DNA of 64,000 nucleotides from JAEUQQ01 sp963697285 (lineage in GTDB: Bacteria > Acidobacteriota > Vicinamibacteria > Vicinamibacterales > JAFNAJ01). The stretch lies in assembly GCA_963697285.1 (NCBI GenBank), contig CAVONI010000012.1:992001-1056000 (forward strand), written 5' to 3'. A program made the translations under genes and the position numbers. Every line of letters begins with the position of its first letter. Position 1 is the stretch's first letter. Of the stretch, positions 28,099 through 37,481 are shown in pieces. The notes beneath the pieces were generated by a model. That model had not been told where the DNA came from and did no database searches. It was given only the letters and a program-made list of their open reading frames with translations.

Positions 28099-29787
28099 GT
28101 GCGTTCTGTTGTGCGTCTCGTCTCCCTCGCCGCGGCGGTTTCGGTGGCCCTCGTCCCAGCGCTCCAGGCCCAGACGCGGACCGTGGCGGCACGCCCCAGG
28201 GCAGGCGCAGCGTCGCCGCAACTCTTCGTGATCATCAGCATCGACCAGATGCGCGGCGACTACGTGACGCGGTACGGGCACCAGTGGACGAAGGGGCTCC
28301 GGCGCCTGGTCGACGAGGGCGCGCGCTTCACGCGCGCCGTGTACCCCTACTTCAACACCGTGACGTGCGCAGGCCACGCGACGATCGGCACGGGCGCCTT
28401 CCCCTCGACCCACGGCATGGTGCTCAACCAGTGGTTCGACCGCACGACGGGCGTCAGCACGGCTTGCACAGACGACCCGTCTGCGATCCCGATCGCCTAC
28501 GGCGACGGTCCCCTGCCGAACCTCAGCAACAGCGGCGCGCGGCTGCTCGTTCCCACGTTCGCCGACGAAATGCGTGCGCAGAGCGACCCCGCACCGAGGG
28601 TGGTGTCGATGTCGCTCAAGCCGCGGTCGGCCATCGGCATGGCGGGCCACGGCGGCGATGTCGTGCTGTGGTACGACAGCGGCCGCTTCATGACCTCGAC
28701 GGCGTTCGCGCGGGCGAAGATGCCGTTCATCGAGGCGTACACGTCGAGCCACCCAATCGGGCGGGGCTTCGGCACGTCCTGGGTGCGGAGCCTGCCCGAA
28801 TCGGCCTACCTGTTCGACGACGAAGGTGAGGGCGAGGCGAAGACCGGCTGGACGAAGACTTTCCCGCACACGATGACGGGGCGGAACAACACCGTCGACG
28901 CGAGTTTCTACGCGGATTGGGAATACAGCCCGGCGGCCGACGACTACCTGGGTGGCCTGGCCATCGAGTCGCTGGGCGCCCTGAAACTCGGGCAGGAGGC
29001 CCCGCGCCGCGACGTGCTGGCCGTGAGCTTCTCGGTGCTCGATCTCATCGGACACGCCTTCGGCCCCCGCAGCCACGAGGTGCAGGATGTGATGGTGCGG
29101 CTCGACGCGACCATCGGGAAACTCCTCGACGCGCTCGATGCGCGGGTGGGTCGTGGCAAGTACGTCGTCGCGCTCACCGGCGATCACGGGGTGTCGCCCA
29201 TCCCAGAGCAGATGACGACGCTCGGGCTGGACGCCGGGCGCATCAACCTCGGCGCGATCCGCACGAAAGTGGATGCGGCGCTCGTCCCGTTCTTCGGCGA
29301 GGGGAAGTACGTCGGGGCCGTGCTCTACACCGATCTGTACTTCATGCCGGGCGTGTGGGACCGGTTGCGAGCAGCCCCAGAAGCCATGGCCGCCGCGATC
29401 GATGCCGTCCGCAGCGCGGCGGGGGTGTCGCGCGTCTACCGCGGCGACGAGCTCGACGTGAAGCGGGGGCCGGCTGATCCAATCGCCACTGCCCTGGCGA
29501 CCGGATACATGCCGGGCCGCAGCGGCGACCTCCTCATCGTTCCGAAGACCTACTGGATCTCGTCGGCGTCCGTGGCCACGCACGGGACAGCCTACGAGTA
29601 CGACACCCGGGTGCCCTTGATCTTCTACGGCGCGGCGTTCGCGAAGGGCGAGTACGCGACGCCTGCGACTCCGGCCGACCTCGCGAGGACGTTTGCCCAC
29701 CTCGCCGGGATCACCCTGCCGCGCGCGGATGGGCAGGTCCGCAGCGAGGCGTTCGCCCCGCAGGCCGCCCCACCGAAGGCACGCTAG
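28099..29787 (+). CDS. PafA-like alkaline phosphatase superfamily protein
   Basis: This 562-residue exported hydrolase has a signal peptide at 1-27 (PALQAQ). The alkaline phosphatase fold is marked by ISIDQMRGDYVTRYG (first metal aspartate), the nucleophile region YPYFNTVTCAGHATIGTGAF with the Thr in NTVT, and the late metal-binding blocks DLIGHAFGPRSHEV and LTGDHGVSPIPEQ. PafA-type enzymes cleave phosphate monoesters in the periplasm; relatives cleave phosphodiesters, so exact substrate is open. Start GTG at 28099 follows AAGGAGT by nine bases and gives the signal peptide. Confidence 0.9.
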   Translation: MRSVVRLVSLAAAVSVALVPALQAQTRTVAARPRAGAASPQLFVIISIDQMRGDYVTRYGHQWTKGLRRLVDEGARFTRAVYPYFNTVTCAGHATIGTGAFPSTHGMVLNQWFDRTTGVSTACTDDPSAIPIAYGDGPLPNLSNSGARLLVPTFADEMRAQSDPAPRVVSMSLKPRSAIGMAGHGGDVVLWYDSGRFMTSTAFARAKMPFIEAYTSSHPIGRGFGTSWVRSLPESAYLFDDEGEGEAKTGWTKTFPHTMTGRNNTVDASFYADWEYSPAADDYLGGLAIESLGALKLGQEAPRRDVLAVSFSVLDLIGHAFGPRSHEVQDVMVRLDATIGKLLDALDARVGRGKYVVALTGDHGVSPIPEQMTTLGLDAGRINLGAIRTKVDAALVPFFGEGKYVGAVLYTDLYFMPGVWDRLRAAPEAMAAAIDAVRSAAGVSRVYRGDELDVKRGPADPIATALATGYMPGRSGDLLIVPKTYWISSASVATHGTAYEYDTRVPLIFYGAAFAKGEYATPATPADLARTFAHLAGITLPRADGQVRSEAFAPQAAPPKAR

Positions 29788-29890
29788 CGTCGCCGCGTCG
29801 CGACGCCGCGCTTGACGCTGCGAGACGTCGGGTCTGAGAATGGGCGTCGCCTGCTCCACCTGACCGCGGCCTCCGCGCCGTGGAGGACTC

Positions 29891-31450
29891 ATGCCGTTGC
29901 GTCCCCCTCGTTCGCTGCTCACCCTGACAGCGACGCTCTCCCTCGCTGCCGGCTTGTTCGTCGCGGCACAGGCACCTCCCGACGTCGCGCGCCTCAAGAC
30001 ACTCGACGAGGGTCCCGGTGCCATCGACCTCAACACCGTCATGGATCCGGAACAGTACGGCCTCGCGAAGCCGCACGGCCGGATTGCGCGCGAGCGGATG
30101 GCCAGCCTGCCCTACGAGCCTGGCAAGGTCATCGTGCAGTTCAGGACGGGCGCGGCCCGGCTCGATCGCGAAGCGTTGATGCGGGAACTCGCCGACGTCG
30201 GGGCCCGCGACATGTCGCAGCCGAGCCACGCGAATTTCGAGGTGATCCGCATCGACGACGAGGCCGACCCCGAAGCCGTCGCCGCCCGCCTGCTGGCACG
30301 ACCCGACGTCGCCCACGCGCAGGCCGCCTACCGCGTCTACAGCACGATGCGCCCGAACGATCCGCTCTACAGCAGCCAGTGGAACTTCAGCACCATCGGC
30401 ATGGAAGCGGCCTGGGACATCCAGCCCGGGTCCTCGTCATCCATCGTCGTTGCCGTGCTCGACACCGGTGCGGCGTACCAGAACGCCACGTTCGACTTCA
30501 CCGCCGGACCCTACACCAATGACAACGGCGTCCGCTACCCCGCCCTTGGACGTATCAGCGTCCCCTTCGCCGCCGCCCCGGAACTCACGGGTCCGAATCG
30601 GTTCGTGGCGCCGCGCGACTTCATTTACGACGACACCGACCCGGTCGACATGGACGGCCACGGCACGCACGTGTCGGGGACCATCGGACAGTTGACGAAC
30701 AACAGCACCGGCGTCGCGGGCATGGCGTTCAACGTCCGCCTCATGCCGGTCAAGTGCATTTCGACCACGTGGGATGACATCTTCGATTCCCCCTACACCG
30801 GCACCGACGACGTCGTGGCGCGCGCGATCCGCTACGCCGCAGACAATGGGGCCAAGGTGCTCAACCTCAGCATCGGTCGCACCGGCGGTTCGCCCGCGCC
30901 ACTGGTCGGCGAGGCGATACGGTACGCGGTCTCGCGTGGAGCATTCGTCGCCGTCGCCGGCGGCAACGACTACGAGGATGGCAACCCCGTCGAACGCATT
31001 GCCGAACAGGCAGGCCCCATCGAAGGGGCGATGGTCGTCGCCGCGGTCGGGCGCGACATGAACCGGGCGTACTACTCGGGCGTGAAGAGCTACATCGAGA
31101 TCGCTGCCCCCGGAGGGAATCGCCGCGTCGGCGGCACCGACGGCATGATCCTGCAGCAGACGTACTCGCCGACCGCCACCGACACGTACCTGCTGCCGCC
31201 GTCGCAGTACCGCGCCCCGCGGTTCGACGTGCTCGCATACGTCTATTACTCGGGTACATCGATGGCCACCCCGCACGTCTCTGGCCTCGCCGCCCTGCTG
31301 ATGTCGCAGGGCATCACCAACCCCACGGCCGTCGAGGCGGCGATCAAGCGATTTGCCACCGAAGCGGGCGCCACGGGGCGTGACGACGAATACGGGAGCG
31401 GGATCATCAATCCGCGGGCAACGCTGCGGGGACTGGGGCTGGCCAAGTGA
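29891..31450 (+). CDS. Secreted subtilisin-like serine protease (S8)
   Basis: This 519-residue exported protease has a signal peptide at 1-28, an inhibitor-like propeptide at about 75-150 (PGKVIVQFRTGAARLD), then the S8 catalytic domain. The triad is Asp191 (AVLDTG), His257 (DGHGTHVSGT) and Ser457 (YSGTSMATPHVSG). The oxyanion Asn is in AGGND near 359. A catalytic-domain insert at about 205-245 and another before the serine enlarge the loop region. Its TGA overlaps the GTG start of the barrel protein at 31447, so translation is probably coupled. The targets are not known. Confidence 0.93.
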   Translation: MPLRPPRSLLTLTATLSLAAGLFVAAQAPPDVARLKTLDEGPGAIDLNTVMDPEQYGLAKPHGRIARERMASLPYEPGKVIVQFRTGAARLDREALMRELADVGARDMSQPSHANFEVIRIDDEADPEAVAARLLARPDVAHAQAAYRVYSTMRPNDPLYSSQWNFSTIGMEAAWDIQPGSSSSIVVAVLDTGAAYQNATFDFTAGPYTNDNGVRYPALGRISVPFAAAPELTGPNRFVAPRDFIYDDTDPVDMDGHGTHVSGTIGQLTNNSTGVAGMAFNVRLMPVKCISTTWDDIFDSPYTGTDDVVARAIRYAADNGAKVLNLSIGRTGGSPAPLVGEAIRYAVSRGAFVAVAGGNDYEDGNPVERIAEQAGPIEGAMVVAAVGRDMNRAYYSGVKSYIEIAAPGGNRRVGGTDGMILQQTYSPTATDTYLLPPSQYRAPRFDVLAYVYYSGTSMATPHVSGLAALLMSQGITNPTAVEAAIKRFATEAGATGRDDEYGSGIINPRATLRGLGLAK

Positions 31451-32379
31451 GCCGCACACGGGCGTCATCGTGGCTGGCCGTCGTGCTGGGTGGCGTCATG
31501 GCCGCAACCTCGGCGCATGCGCAGTCTCAGCCGTCCGCGCCGAAGGCGCCGGCGACGGCAACTGCCGCGCCGCAGAAGCCCGCGACGCCGCAGAAGCCCG
31601 CTGCGCCGCCTCCCCCGAACACCCCGCCCCCGAAGCAGCCGGCAGCCGCCGCACGGCCGGTGGCGGCAAAGGCGCCCACGTTCCACGCGAACGCGTTCGG
31701 CACCTTCGGCTACCAGCAGTTTGCGGCGAAGGAGTCGTTCGCCGCGCTCTTCGGCCGTTCCGCCGGGGGAGTCGTCGGTGGCGGCGCCCAGGTCTGGCAC
31801 CGCAGCGGGCTCTTCGTCCAGGTCGAGTACGCCAAGTACCAGGACGAGGGTCAGCGGGCGTTCGTCAACAACGGCATGATCTTCCCGCTGGGCATCCCGT
31901 TGACGCTCGAACTGGGCTTTCTCGACTTCGGCGCCGGCTACAAGTTCGTGCGCCGGGTCAAGACACCCAGGCCGCCCGATCCGAAGAAGCCGGTGGCCCC
32001 TCCGCCGCCGCGCCGCGACGATGCGCTGTTGACGCGTTGGCAGGCAACCCCGGCAAAGCCGGTCACGCCCCCCCCTGCGCCCGCGAAGCGCCCGTCGTCG
32101 TTCCGGATGACACCCTATGTCGGCGGAGGCATCGGCCGTGTCAACTACCACGAGATTGCGGATTTCGCGGAGGCCGGCGAGAACGTGAGCGAGAGCTACT
32201 CGAGCTACCACCTGTTCCTGGGCATCGAGGCCCCGCTGTGGAAGTGGATTGGCGTGAACGTCGAAGGACGCTACCGGTGGGTGCCCGACGCCCTGGGCGA
32301 AGACGGCATCTCGGCCGAGTATGGGGAAGAGGACCTCGGGGGACCAGCGTTCCTCGTCAAGTTCACCGTCGGGAAGTAG
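31447..32379 (+). CDS. Outer-membrane beta-barrel protein with Pro/Ala-rich linker
   Basis: This 310-residue protein has a signal peptide at 1-26 (ATSAHAQ), a low-complexity Ala/Pro/Lys segment (about 27-75), then alternating amphipathic strands (FGTFGYQQFAAKESF, VEYAKYQDEG, YVGGGIGRVNYHE, VEGRYRWVP) ending with FLVKFTVGK. A second Pro/Lys-rich insert (about 175-215) may be an exposed loop. It looks like an eight-stranded OmpW/OmpA-type barrel, but the family was not pinned down. The GTG start overlaps the subtilase stop (GTGA), linking the two products. Confidence 0.6.
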   Translation: MSRTRASSWLAVVLGGVMAATSAHAQSQPSAPKAPATATAAPQKPATPQKPAAPPPPNTPPPKQPAAAARPVAAKAPTFHANAFGTFGYQQFAAKESFAALFGRSAGGVVGGGAQVWHRSGLFVQVEYAKYQDEGQRAFVNNGMIFPLGIPLTLELGFLDFGAGYKFVRRVKTPRPPDPKKPVAPPPPRRDDALLTRWQATPAKPVTPPPAPAKRPSSFRMTPYVGGGIGRVNYHEIADFAEAGENVSESYSSYHLFLGIEAPLWKWIGVNVEGRYRWVPDALGEDGISAEYGEEDLGGPAFLVKFTVGK

Positions 32380-32395
32380 GCGGCACGCAGCAGCG

Positions 32396-32737
32396 ATGGC
32401 GGGGGCGCCTGCAGACTTTACGACCCGCGTGCTGGCGATCACGCGCATGATCCCGGCCGGCCGCGTCGCCACCTACGGCGACGTCGCCGGTTGGGCTGGC
32501 AAGCCGCTGGCCCATCGGGCCGTGGGCACGATCATGCGGACGTCCGGCGTCGCCGGGGTTCCGTATCACCGCGTGGTCGCCGCTGGGGGCGCGCTTGGCG
32601 GATTCGGCGGAAATGAGGCCACAAAGCGCCGCCTTCTCCAGATGGAGGGCCTCGTCGTCGTCGGGACGCGGATCCGGTCGTTTGCCAGCGTACGGTGGAC
32701 CGGGCCCCACGTGCGGCGGGTCGCGCGAACCAGGTGA
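32396..32737 (+). CDS. Alkyltransferase-like (ATL/MGMT-type) DNA-binding protein
   Basis: This 113-residue protein has the C-terminal DNA-binding domain of O6-alkylguanine transferases: VLAITRMIPAGRVATYGDVAGWAG and HRAVGTIMR, then VPYHRVVAAGGALGGFGG. The catalytic PCHRV cysteine is replaced by Tyr57, so it cannot dealkylate DNA itself. By family knowledge, ATL proteins bind O6-alkylguanine and hand lesions to nucleotide excision repair. The protein lacks the N-terminal domain of full-size MGMTs. Start ATG at 32396 lies 16 bases past the barrel stop. Confidence 0.88.
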   Translation: MAGAPADFTTRVLAITRMIPAGRVATYGDVAGWAGKPLAHRAVGTIMRTSGVAGVPYHRVVAAGGALGGFGGNEATKRRLLQMEGLVVVGTRIRSFASVRWTGPHVRRVARTR

Positions 32738-32835
32738 CACCTTCGTCCGTCTCTTTGTCGCGTGCCCCACAACTTCTCCCCGCGTCAATTCAGCCGGGTG
32801 GCCGCCAACGTTTCAGCCCCGTCCTGCCGTCTAAG

Positions 32836-33423
32836 ATGACAGCCGACGCCCCCCGCCCCGCCGAGACCGACCTGGTGGCGCGACTGCGCGCCGGCGACAC
32901 GACGGCGTACGAGGAGCTCTACCGGCAGCACGGGACGCGGCTGTTCAACCTCGCGTACCGCCTGCTGGGCCACGCGGCCGATGCCGAAGACCAGTTGCAG
33001 GACATCTTCCTGCAGGTGTTCAGGCGCATCGACAGCTTCAAGGGCGACAGTTCGCTGTCGACGTGGATGTATCGGCTGGCGATGAACCTGTGCCTCGACC
33101 GGTTGCGGAGCAAGGCCGGGAAGGCCGACCGCCGCACGGCAGGACTCGACGACGCGACGCCGGTGATGGCGAGGCCGGGCGCACTCGAGTACACCGTGCA
33201 CCGGCTGGATCTGGAGCGGGCGATTGCGACGCTGCCTGGCGCGTGCCGCGCGGCGTTCCTGCTGCACGACGTCGAGGGGTTCGAACATCGCGAAGTCGGG
33301 AAGATCCTCGGCGTGTCGGAAGGCACGTCGAAGTCACAGGTGCACAAGGCGCGCCTGCGGATTCGTGAACACCTGCTGTCGGTGATCGGCCCCCGGGCCG
33401 TGACGCCGACCGCCAACCGATAA
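32836..33423 (+). CDS. ECF RNA polymerase sigma factor
   Basis: This 195-residue sigma-70 family ECF factor has region 2 (AYEELYRQHGTRLFNLAYRL with the -10-recognition segment EDQLQDIFLQVFRRIDSF), followed by a linker and region 4 (LPGACRAAFLLHDVEGFEHR, the HTH GKILGVSEGTSKSQVHKAR). It is immediately followed by an anti-sigma gene (33424), the usual control arrangement. The stimulus is unknown. Start ATG at 32836. Confidence 0.93.
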   Translation: MTADAPRPAETDLVARLRAGDTTAYEELYRQHGTRLFNLAYRLLGHAADAEDQLQDIFLQVFRRIDSFKGDSSLSTWMYRLAMNLCLDRLRSKAGKADRRTAGLDDATPVMARPGALEYTVHRLDLERAIATLPGACRAAFLLHDVEGFEHREVGKILGVSEGTSKSQVHKARLRIREHLLSVIGPRAVTPTANR

Positions 33424-34189
33424 ATGACCTGCGACGCCTTCCTCGAACTCGTGAGCGACGTCATCGACGGCACGCTGACTCCTGCGCAACGCGCGGAGGC
33501 CGACGTGCACCTCGCCTCGTGCGAGTCGTGCCGGCAGGTCCTGGCCGACCTGAGGCGCATCCAGCAGGCCACCACCACCGTCGAGCGCCTGCCACTGCCG
33601 GCGGGGGCGTGGTCTCGCGTCGAATCGCACCTGCTCGCCGACGCAGAGCTTTGCGGCCGCGCACGCGGCCCATCGGCGCAGGCGCGGCGTGTCATGGCAC
33701 TCGCGTGTGTGGATCGCCGCGGCAGCGGTGCTGGTGATTGCGGTTGCGACTTCCTTGTACCTGGCCTATGCGCGCGTCGTGCCGGGCACGACCGCGCAGG
33801 GCGGGGCCGCAGGAAACATGACGAGCGGCACCAACGCGAGCCAGTCGGCTCTCGTCCAATCGGTTGAGTCGGAGTTGCAGCTCGCCGCCGACCATTACGA
33901 GAAGGCCATTGCGGCTCTCGAACAGGTCGCGTCGCAGTCTGACAACTCGCTCGACCCGGCGGTGACCGCAACGTTGCGGAGCAACCTCGTGATCATCGAC
34001 CAGGCCATCAACGATTCGCGTGTCGCGCTGCGGGTGCAGCCCGATGACTCGGTCGCGCAGGAGAGCCTGTTCGAGGCGTTCCGACGCAAGGTGGCGCTCC
34101 TGCAGGACACGATCGCGCTGATGAACGAGATGCGCAAGGGCGACACAAGCGGCGCCGCGCGCATTGTCGAGGATTTGAACAAGTCGTAG
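33424..34189 (+). CDS. Zinc-finger anti-sigma factor, membrane-anchored (one frameshift)
   Basis: The N-terminal 40 residues carry the anti-sigma zinc finger HLASCESCRQ, with an upstream Cys in MTCDAF. After a frame change near 33660, a membrane helix (VWIAAAAVLVIAVATSLYL) and a helical periplasmic domain follow (about 100-250, with LAADHYEKAIAALEQVA and VALLQDTIALMNEMRKGD). Length is 3n+1, so one extra base is suspected. It would hold the adjacent ECF factor at the membrane. Translation starts at the ATG immediately after the sigma stop. Confidence 0.82.
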
Positions 34190-34224
34190 GCGCCGCATTG
34201 TTTGCGGCCCGCGCGAGACCAAAC

Positions 34225-34251
34225 GTAGGGGCCGCACCTCAGTGCGGCCCG
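34225..34251. repeat. REP-like palindrome (GGCCGC family)
   Basis: One unit GTAGGGGCCGCACC plus GTGCGGCCCG lies between the anti-sigma factor stop (34189) and the DUF4097 gene start (34275). Same family as 9365 and 35389; the spacer bases vary (CTCA here). Confidence 0.8.
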
Positions 34252-34274
34252 GACAAGAAGCGTGGAGTTGCACC

Positions 34275-35375
34275 GTGCGTGTCCGCATCCTGACTTTCGT
34301 CGTTGTCGCGGCTTCGGTGGCCGCCCCGTCAGCCTACGGCGACGTCGTGCCCGAGCTCGTGCTCGATGCACAGAGCGTCGCCGCGACGCCGCAGCCACCG
34401 CCGCCGCCACCTGCTCCACCGGCTCCGCCAACCCCCGCCACGCCCAAGGTACGCGTCCATGCCCGCGACTGGACGCGCGACCACGGTGAATGGCGCACTG
34501 AAGAGCGGTCGTCGTTCTCGAAGGTGGTCAAGGCCGGTGCAGGCTCGACCCTCGAGTTGTCGAACCTCAGCGGCAACATCAGCGTGACGGGCGGCGCCGT
34601 GAGCGACATCCGGATCGAGGCGACGAAGCGTGGGCGCGGAACCGACAGCGCCGATGCCCGCAAGCAACTCGAACTCGCCGACATCGAGGTGACCGACCGT
34701 GCGGGGCGCGTGACGGTGACGACGATCTACCGGACGTCGCCGAACCGGGTGGCCGTGGACTACACGGTCGTGGTGCCCGCGTCGCTGCCCATCGAGGTCA
34801 AGTCGTTGTCGGGGAACGTCGTCGTGAGCAGCCTCAAGGGCATGGTGCACGCCGATTCGGTCAGCGGCAACGTGACGGCGTCGTCGCTGGCGCAGGACTC
34901 CTGGCTCAAGACCGTGTCGGGCAACGTCGACGTCTCGGCGAGCACGGTGAGTGGCGAGATCTCGGTCAACAGCGTGAGCGGCAGCATCCGCACGCGCGAC
35001 CTCAAGGTACGAAGCCTGAGCGCCGGCACGGTCAGTGGCGACGTCGAGGTGGCGACGGCCTCGTGTGACCGGGCTTCGGTCCGCTCGATCTCGGGTAACG
35101 TCGACGTGGTCGGCGCGATCACGAAGGGCGCGCGCTACGAGGTGAAGTCGCACTCGGGCGACATCCGCTTCACGATCGACGGCAAGACCGGGTTCGAGAT
35201 CTCGGCTACCTCCTACAGCGGCACGCTGAAGAGCGATCTTCCGCTGACGAACCATGGGACGACGGAGCCGAATGAGCGTGGCCGGCACCGCGTCCTGAAG
35301 GGCGTGTTCGGCGATGGCAGCGCCCAGTTCGAGGTCCAGGCTTTCTCGGGCAACGTGACCATCATCAAGAAGTGA
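34275..35375 (+). CDS. Exported DUF4097 beta-solenoid protein
   Basis: This 366-residue protein has a signal peptide (to about residue 22, SAYGD), a Pro/Ala linker, and then a repetitive beta-strand region from about residue 80 to the end. The unit is about 20 residues long with a recurring xSGxV/I turn: LSGNI, LSGNV, VSGNV (twice), VSGEI, VSGSI, VSGDV, ISGNV, HSGDI, YSGTL, FSGNV. This is the DUF4097 pattern of a right-handed parallel solenoid. Function is unknown; in several bacteria such genes lie behind ECF sigma/anti-sigma pairs, as here. Start GTG at 34275, since the longer frame enters the REP element. Confidence 0.82.
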   Translation: MRVRILTFVVVAASVAAPSAYGDVVPELVLDAQSVAATPQPPPPPPAPPAPPTPATPKVRVHARDWTRDHGEWRTEERSSFSKVVKAGAGSTLELSNLSGNISVTGGAVSDIRIEATKRGRGTDSADARKQLELADIEVTDRAGRVTVTTIYRTSPNRVAVDYTVVVPASLPIEVKSLSGNVVVSSLKGMVHADSVSGNVTASSLAQDSWLKTVSGNVDVSASTVSGEISVNSVSGSIRTRDLKVRSLSAGTVSGDVEVATASCDRASVRSISGNVDVVGAITKGARYEVKSHSGDIRFTIDGKTGFEISATSYSGTLKSDLPLTNHGTTEPNERGRHRVLKGVFGDGSAQFEVQAFSGNVTIIKK

Positions 35376-35388
35376 TGATCGCCAAGAT

Positions 35389-35508
35389 GTAGGGGCCGCA
35401 CCCCAGTGCGGCCCGTCGTCCGGTGCGTGGCCCGTGACCTGCGACGGTGTCAACGGGACCATTCGCGTCGCGCGGGGTATCCGGGCCGCGCAGGGGCGCG
35501 GCCCCTAC
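35389..35508. repeat. Inverted pair of REP-like palindromes between convergent genes
   Basis: Units at 35389-35415 (GTAGGGGCCGCACCCC) and 35482-35508 (ending GCGGCCCCTAC) face each other 66 bases apart, in the 167-base gap between convergent stops of the DUF4097 gene and the RNase gene. The position suits a shared 3-prime end structure. Confidence 0.8.
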
Positions 35509-35542
35509 ACCTGGCCCAGCCACCCCCACCACGGTCGGCAGC

Positions 35543-37313
35543 CTAGCCCTGCATCACCATCACGTCGAACTGCTCGTGGTGCAGCAGGGCGTCGGGTTTC
35601 ACGGTGAGCTTCATCCGCAAGGTGCGTTCGATCTCGCGCCGCACGTCGCGTTCCTCGTTCTCCAGCGCCAGCGCGATGTCGGGGTTGACCCGCAGGACGA
35701 CCTGCTGCCCCTGCATCTCCTGCATGATCTTCCGCAGCTCGTTCAGGATGTCGTAGCAGATCGTGGCGCTTGCCTTCACCGTGCCGGTGCCCGAGCAATA
35801 CGGGCACTGCTCGGTCATGGTGCGCTCGAGGCTCTGCTTCACACGCTTCCGCGTGATGATGATCAGCCCGAACTCGGCGACCTGCACCACCTTCGACGGC
35901 GCGCGATCGCGCCGCAGCTCCTGCTCGATGGCGGCCGCCACTTTCTGGCGGTTCTTCTTCTCCTCCATGTCGATGAAGTCGAGGACGATGATGCCGCCGA
36001 GGTCGCGCAGGCGGATCTGCTTGACGATTTCCTTGGCCGCCTCGAGGTTCGTCTTGACGATGGTGTCTTCGAGCCGGCCGGTCTTCTTGCCGACGTATCG
36101 CCCCGTGTTCACGTCGATGGCCAGCAGGGCCTCGGTCTGGTTGATGACGAGGTAGCCGCCCGACTTGAGCCAGACCTTGGTGCGCAGGGCCTTGTCGAGT
36201 TCCTGCTGGACGCCGTATTCCTCGAAGATCGGGTAGTCGCGCGTGTGCTGGAAGACCCGGGACGCCATCGCCGGCATGATGCGCTCGACGAGGCGGAGCG
36301 TGCGCTGGTACTCGGCGGCGCTGTCGATGCGGATGGCGCTGTAGTCGTCGGTGAGGAGGTCGCGCAGCAGCTTGGCCACCAGGCTCTGCTCGCGGTACAG
36401 CACGGCCGGCGCGCGCGCCACGTCGTGCTTGCGCCGGACTTCGCCCCAGACCTGCGCGAAGTACGACAGGTCGCCGACGATGTCGCCGTCGGGCCGGCTC
36501 GACGCGGCCGTGCGGATGATGACGCCCCCGGTGAAGGCCTGCTCCTCGCGGAAGGTCTTGACGATGCCCCGCAGCCGAGCACGCTCTTCGCGTTGCGCGA
36601 TCTTGCGCGACACGCCGACATGATCCACCGTCGGCATGAAGACCAGGAAGCGGCCCGGGATGGTGACGTGGCAGGTCAGGCGCGCGCCCTTCGTCCCGAG
36701 CGGTTCCTTGACGACCTGGACGATGACCTCCTGCCCTTCCTTCAGCAGGTCTTCGATCTTCTGCGTGGGACGCTCACGTTCGCCGTCGCCGTTGGCGGCG
36801 TCGCCGGACTTCTCGCCGCGATCACGGCGGCCGCGATGGCGATCGCCGTGCTGGGCCGACGGGCGCCCCTCGGGTCGGTCTGCCGCGACGGCCGCCACGT
36901 CCTCAGAGCGCGGGCACCCCGTCGGGCGTCACGACCACCGCATCGCCCGGCGGCGCGACCTCCTCGCCTGGCGGCAGCACGTCAGCGAGCACGTCGGGCT
37001 CGACGGCCAGCGACGCGGTCACCGCCGGGACGTCGTCCTCGTCCTCGTCGTCGGTTTCGCCCTCCATCCGGGCGAGTGTCTCGGCGGTGTCGACGACGTC
37101 GGTGACGTAGAGGAACCCGTCACGCTCGAGGCCGATGTCGACGAAGGCCGACTGCATCCCCGGCAGGACCTTCGAGACACGTCCCTTGTAGACGTTGCCG
37201 ACGACCCCCTGCTGCTTCTCGCGTTCGATGAAGATCTCGACGACCTCGTCGTCCTCGAGGATCGCGACACGTGTTTCGCGCTCGTTCGAGGAGACGATCA
37301 TCTCCTTGGTCAT
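35543..37313 (-). CDS. rng: Ribonuclease E/G family protein (one frameshift)
   Basis: This enzyme of about 590 residues processes rRNA and decays mRNA. It opens with MTKEMIVSSNERETRVAILE, has an S1 domain (GNVYKGRVSKVLPGMQSAFV), and retains AIDVNTGRYVGKK, the catalytic DLGGIIVLDFIDM aspartates and the zinc-link CPYCSGTGTV. An acidic insert (about 75-125, EGETDDEDEDD) interrupts the S1 region. The frame changes near 36905: one frame ends VPAL-stop, and the other continues EDVAAVAADRPEGRP. Length is 3n+1. It lies downstream of rodA in the same direction, as rng follows mre genes in other bacteria. Confidence 0.9.
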
Positions 37314-37481
37314 GGATGTGACTCCGCCAGGCTCCCGGGGACCGCGGCGTGTCGCGCTGTGCCGGTGCGGGCGTCGTGACACCCGCATCGGCACGCCCTG
37401 CCGTGGCGAGCACGGCAAGGCACAGGACGCACAACACGCAGAGGCTGGCCAGGGTTCCGGCAACGCCGGCAAGGCGCTGCA

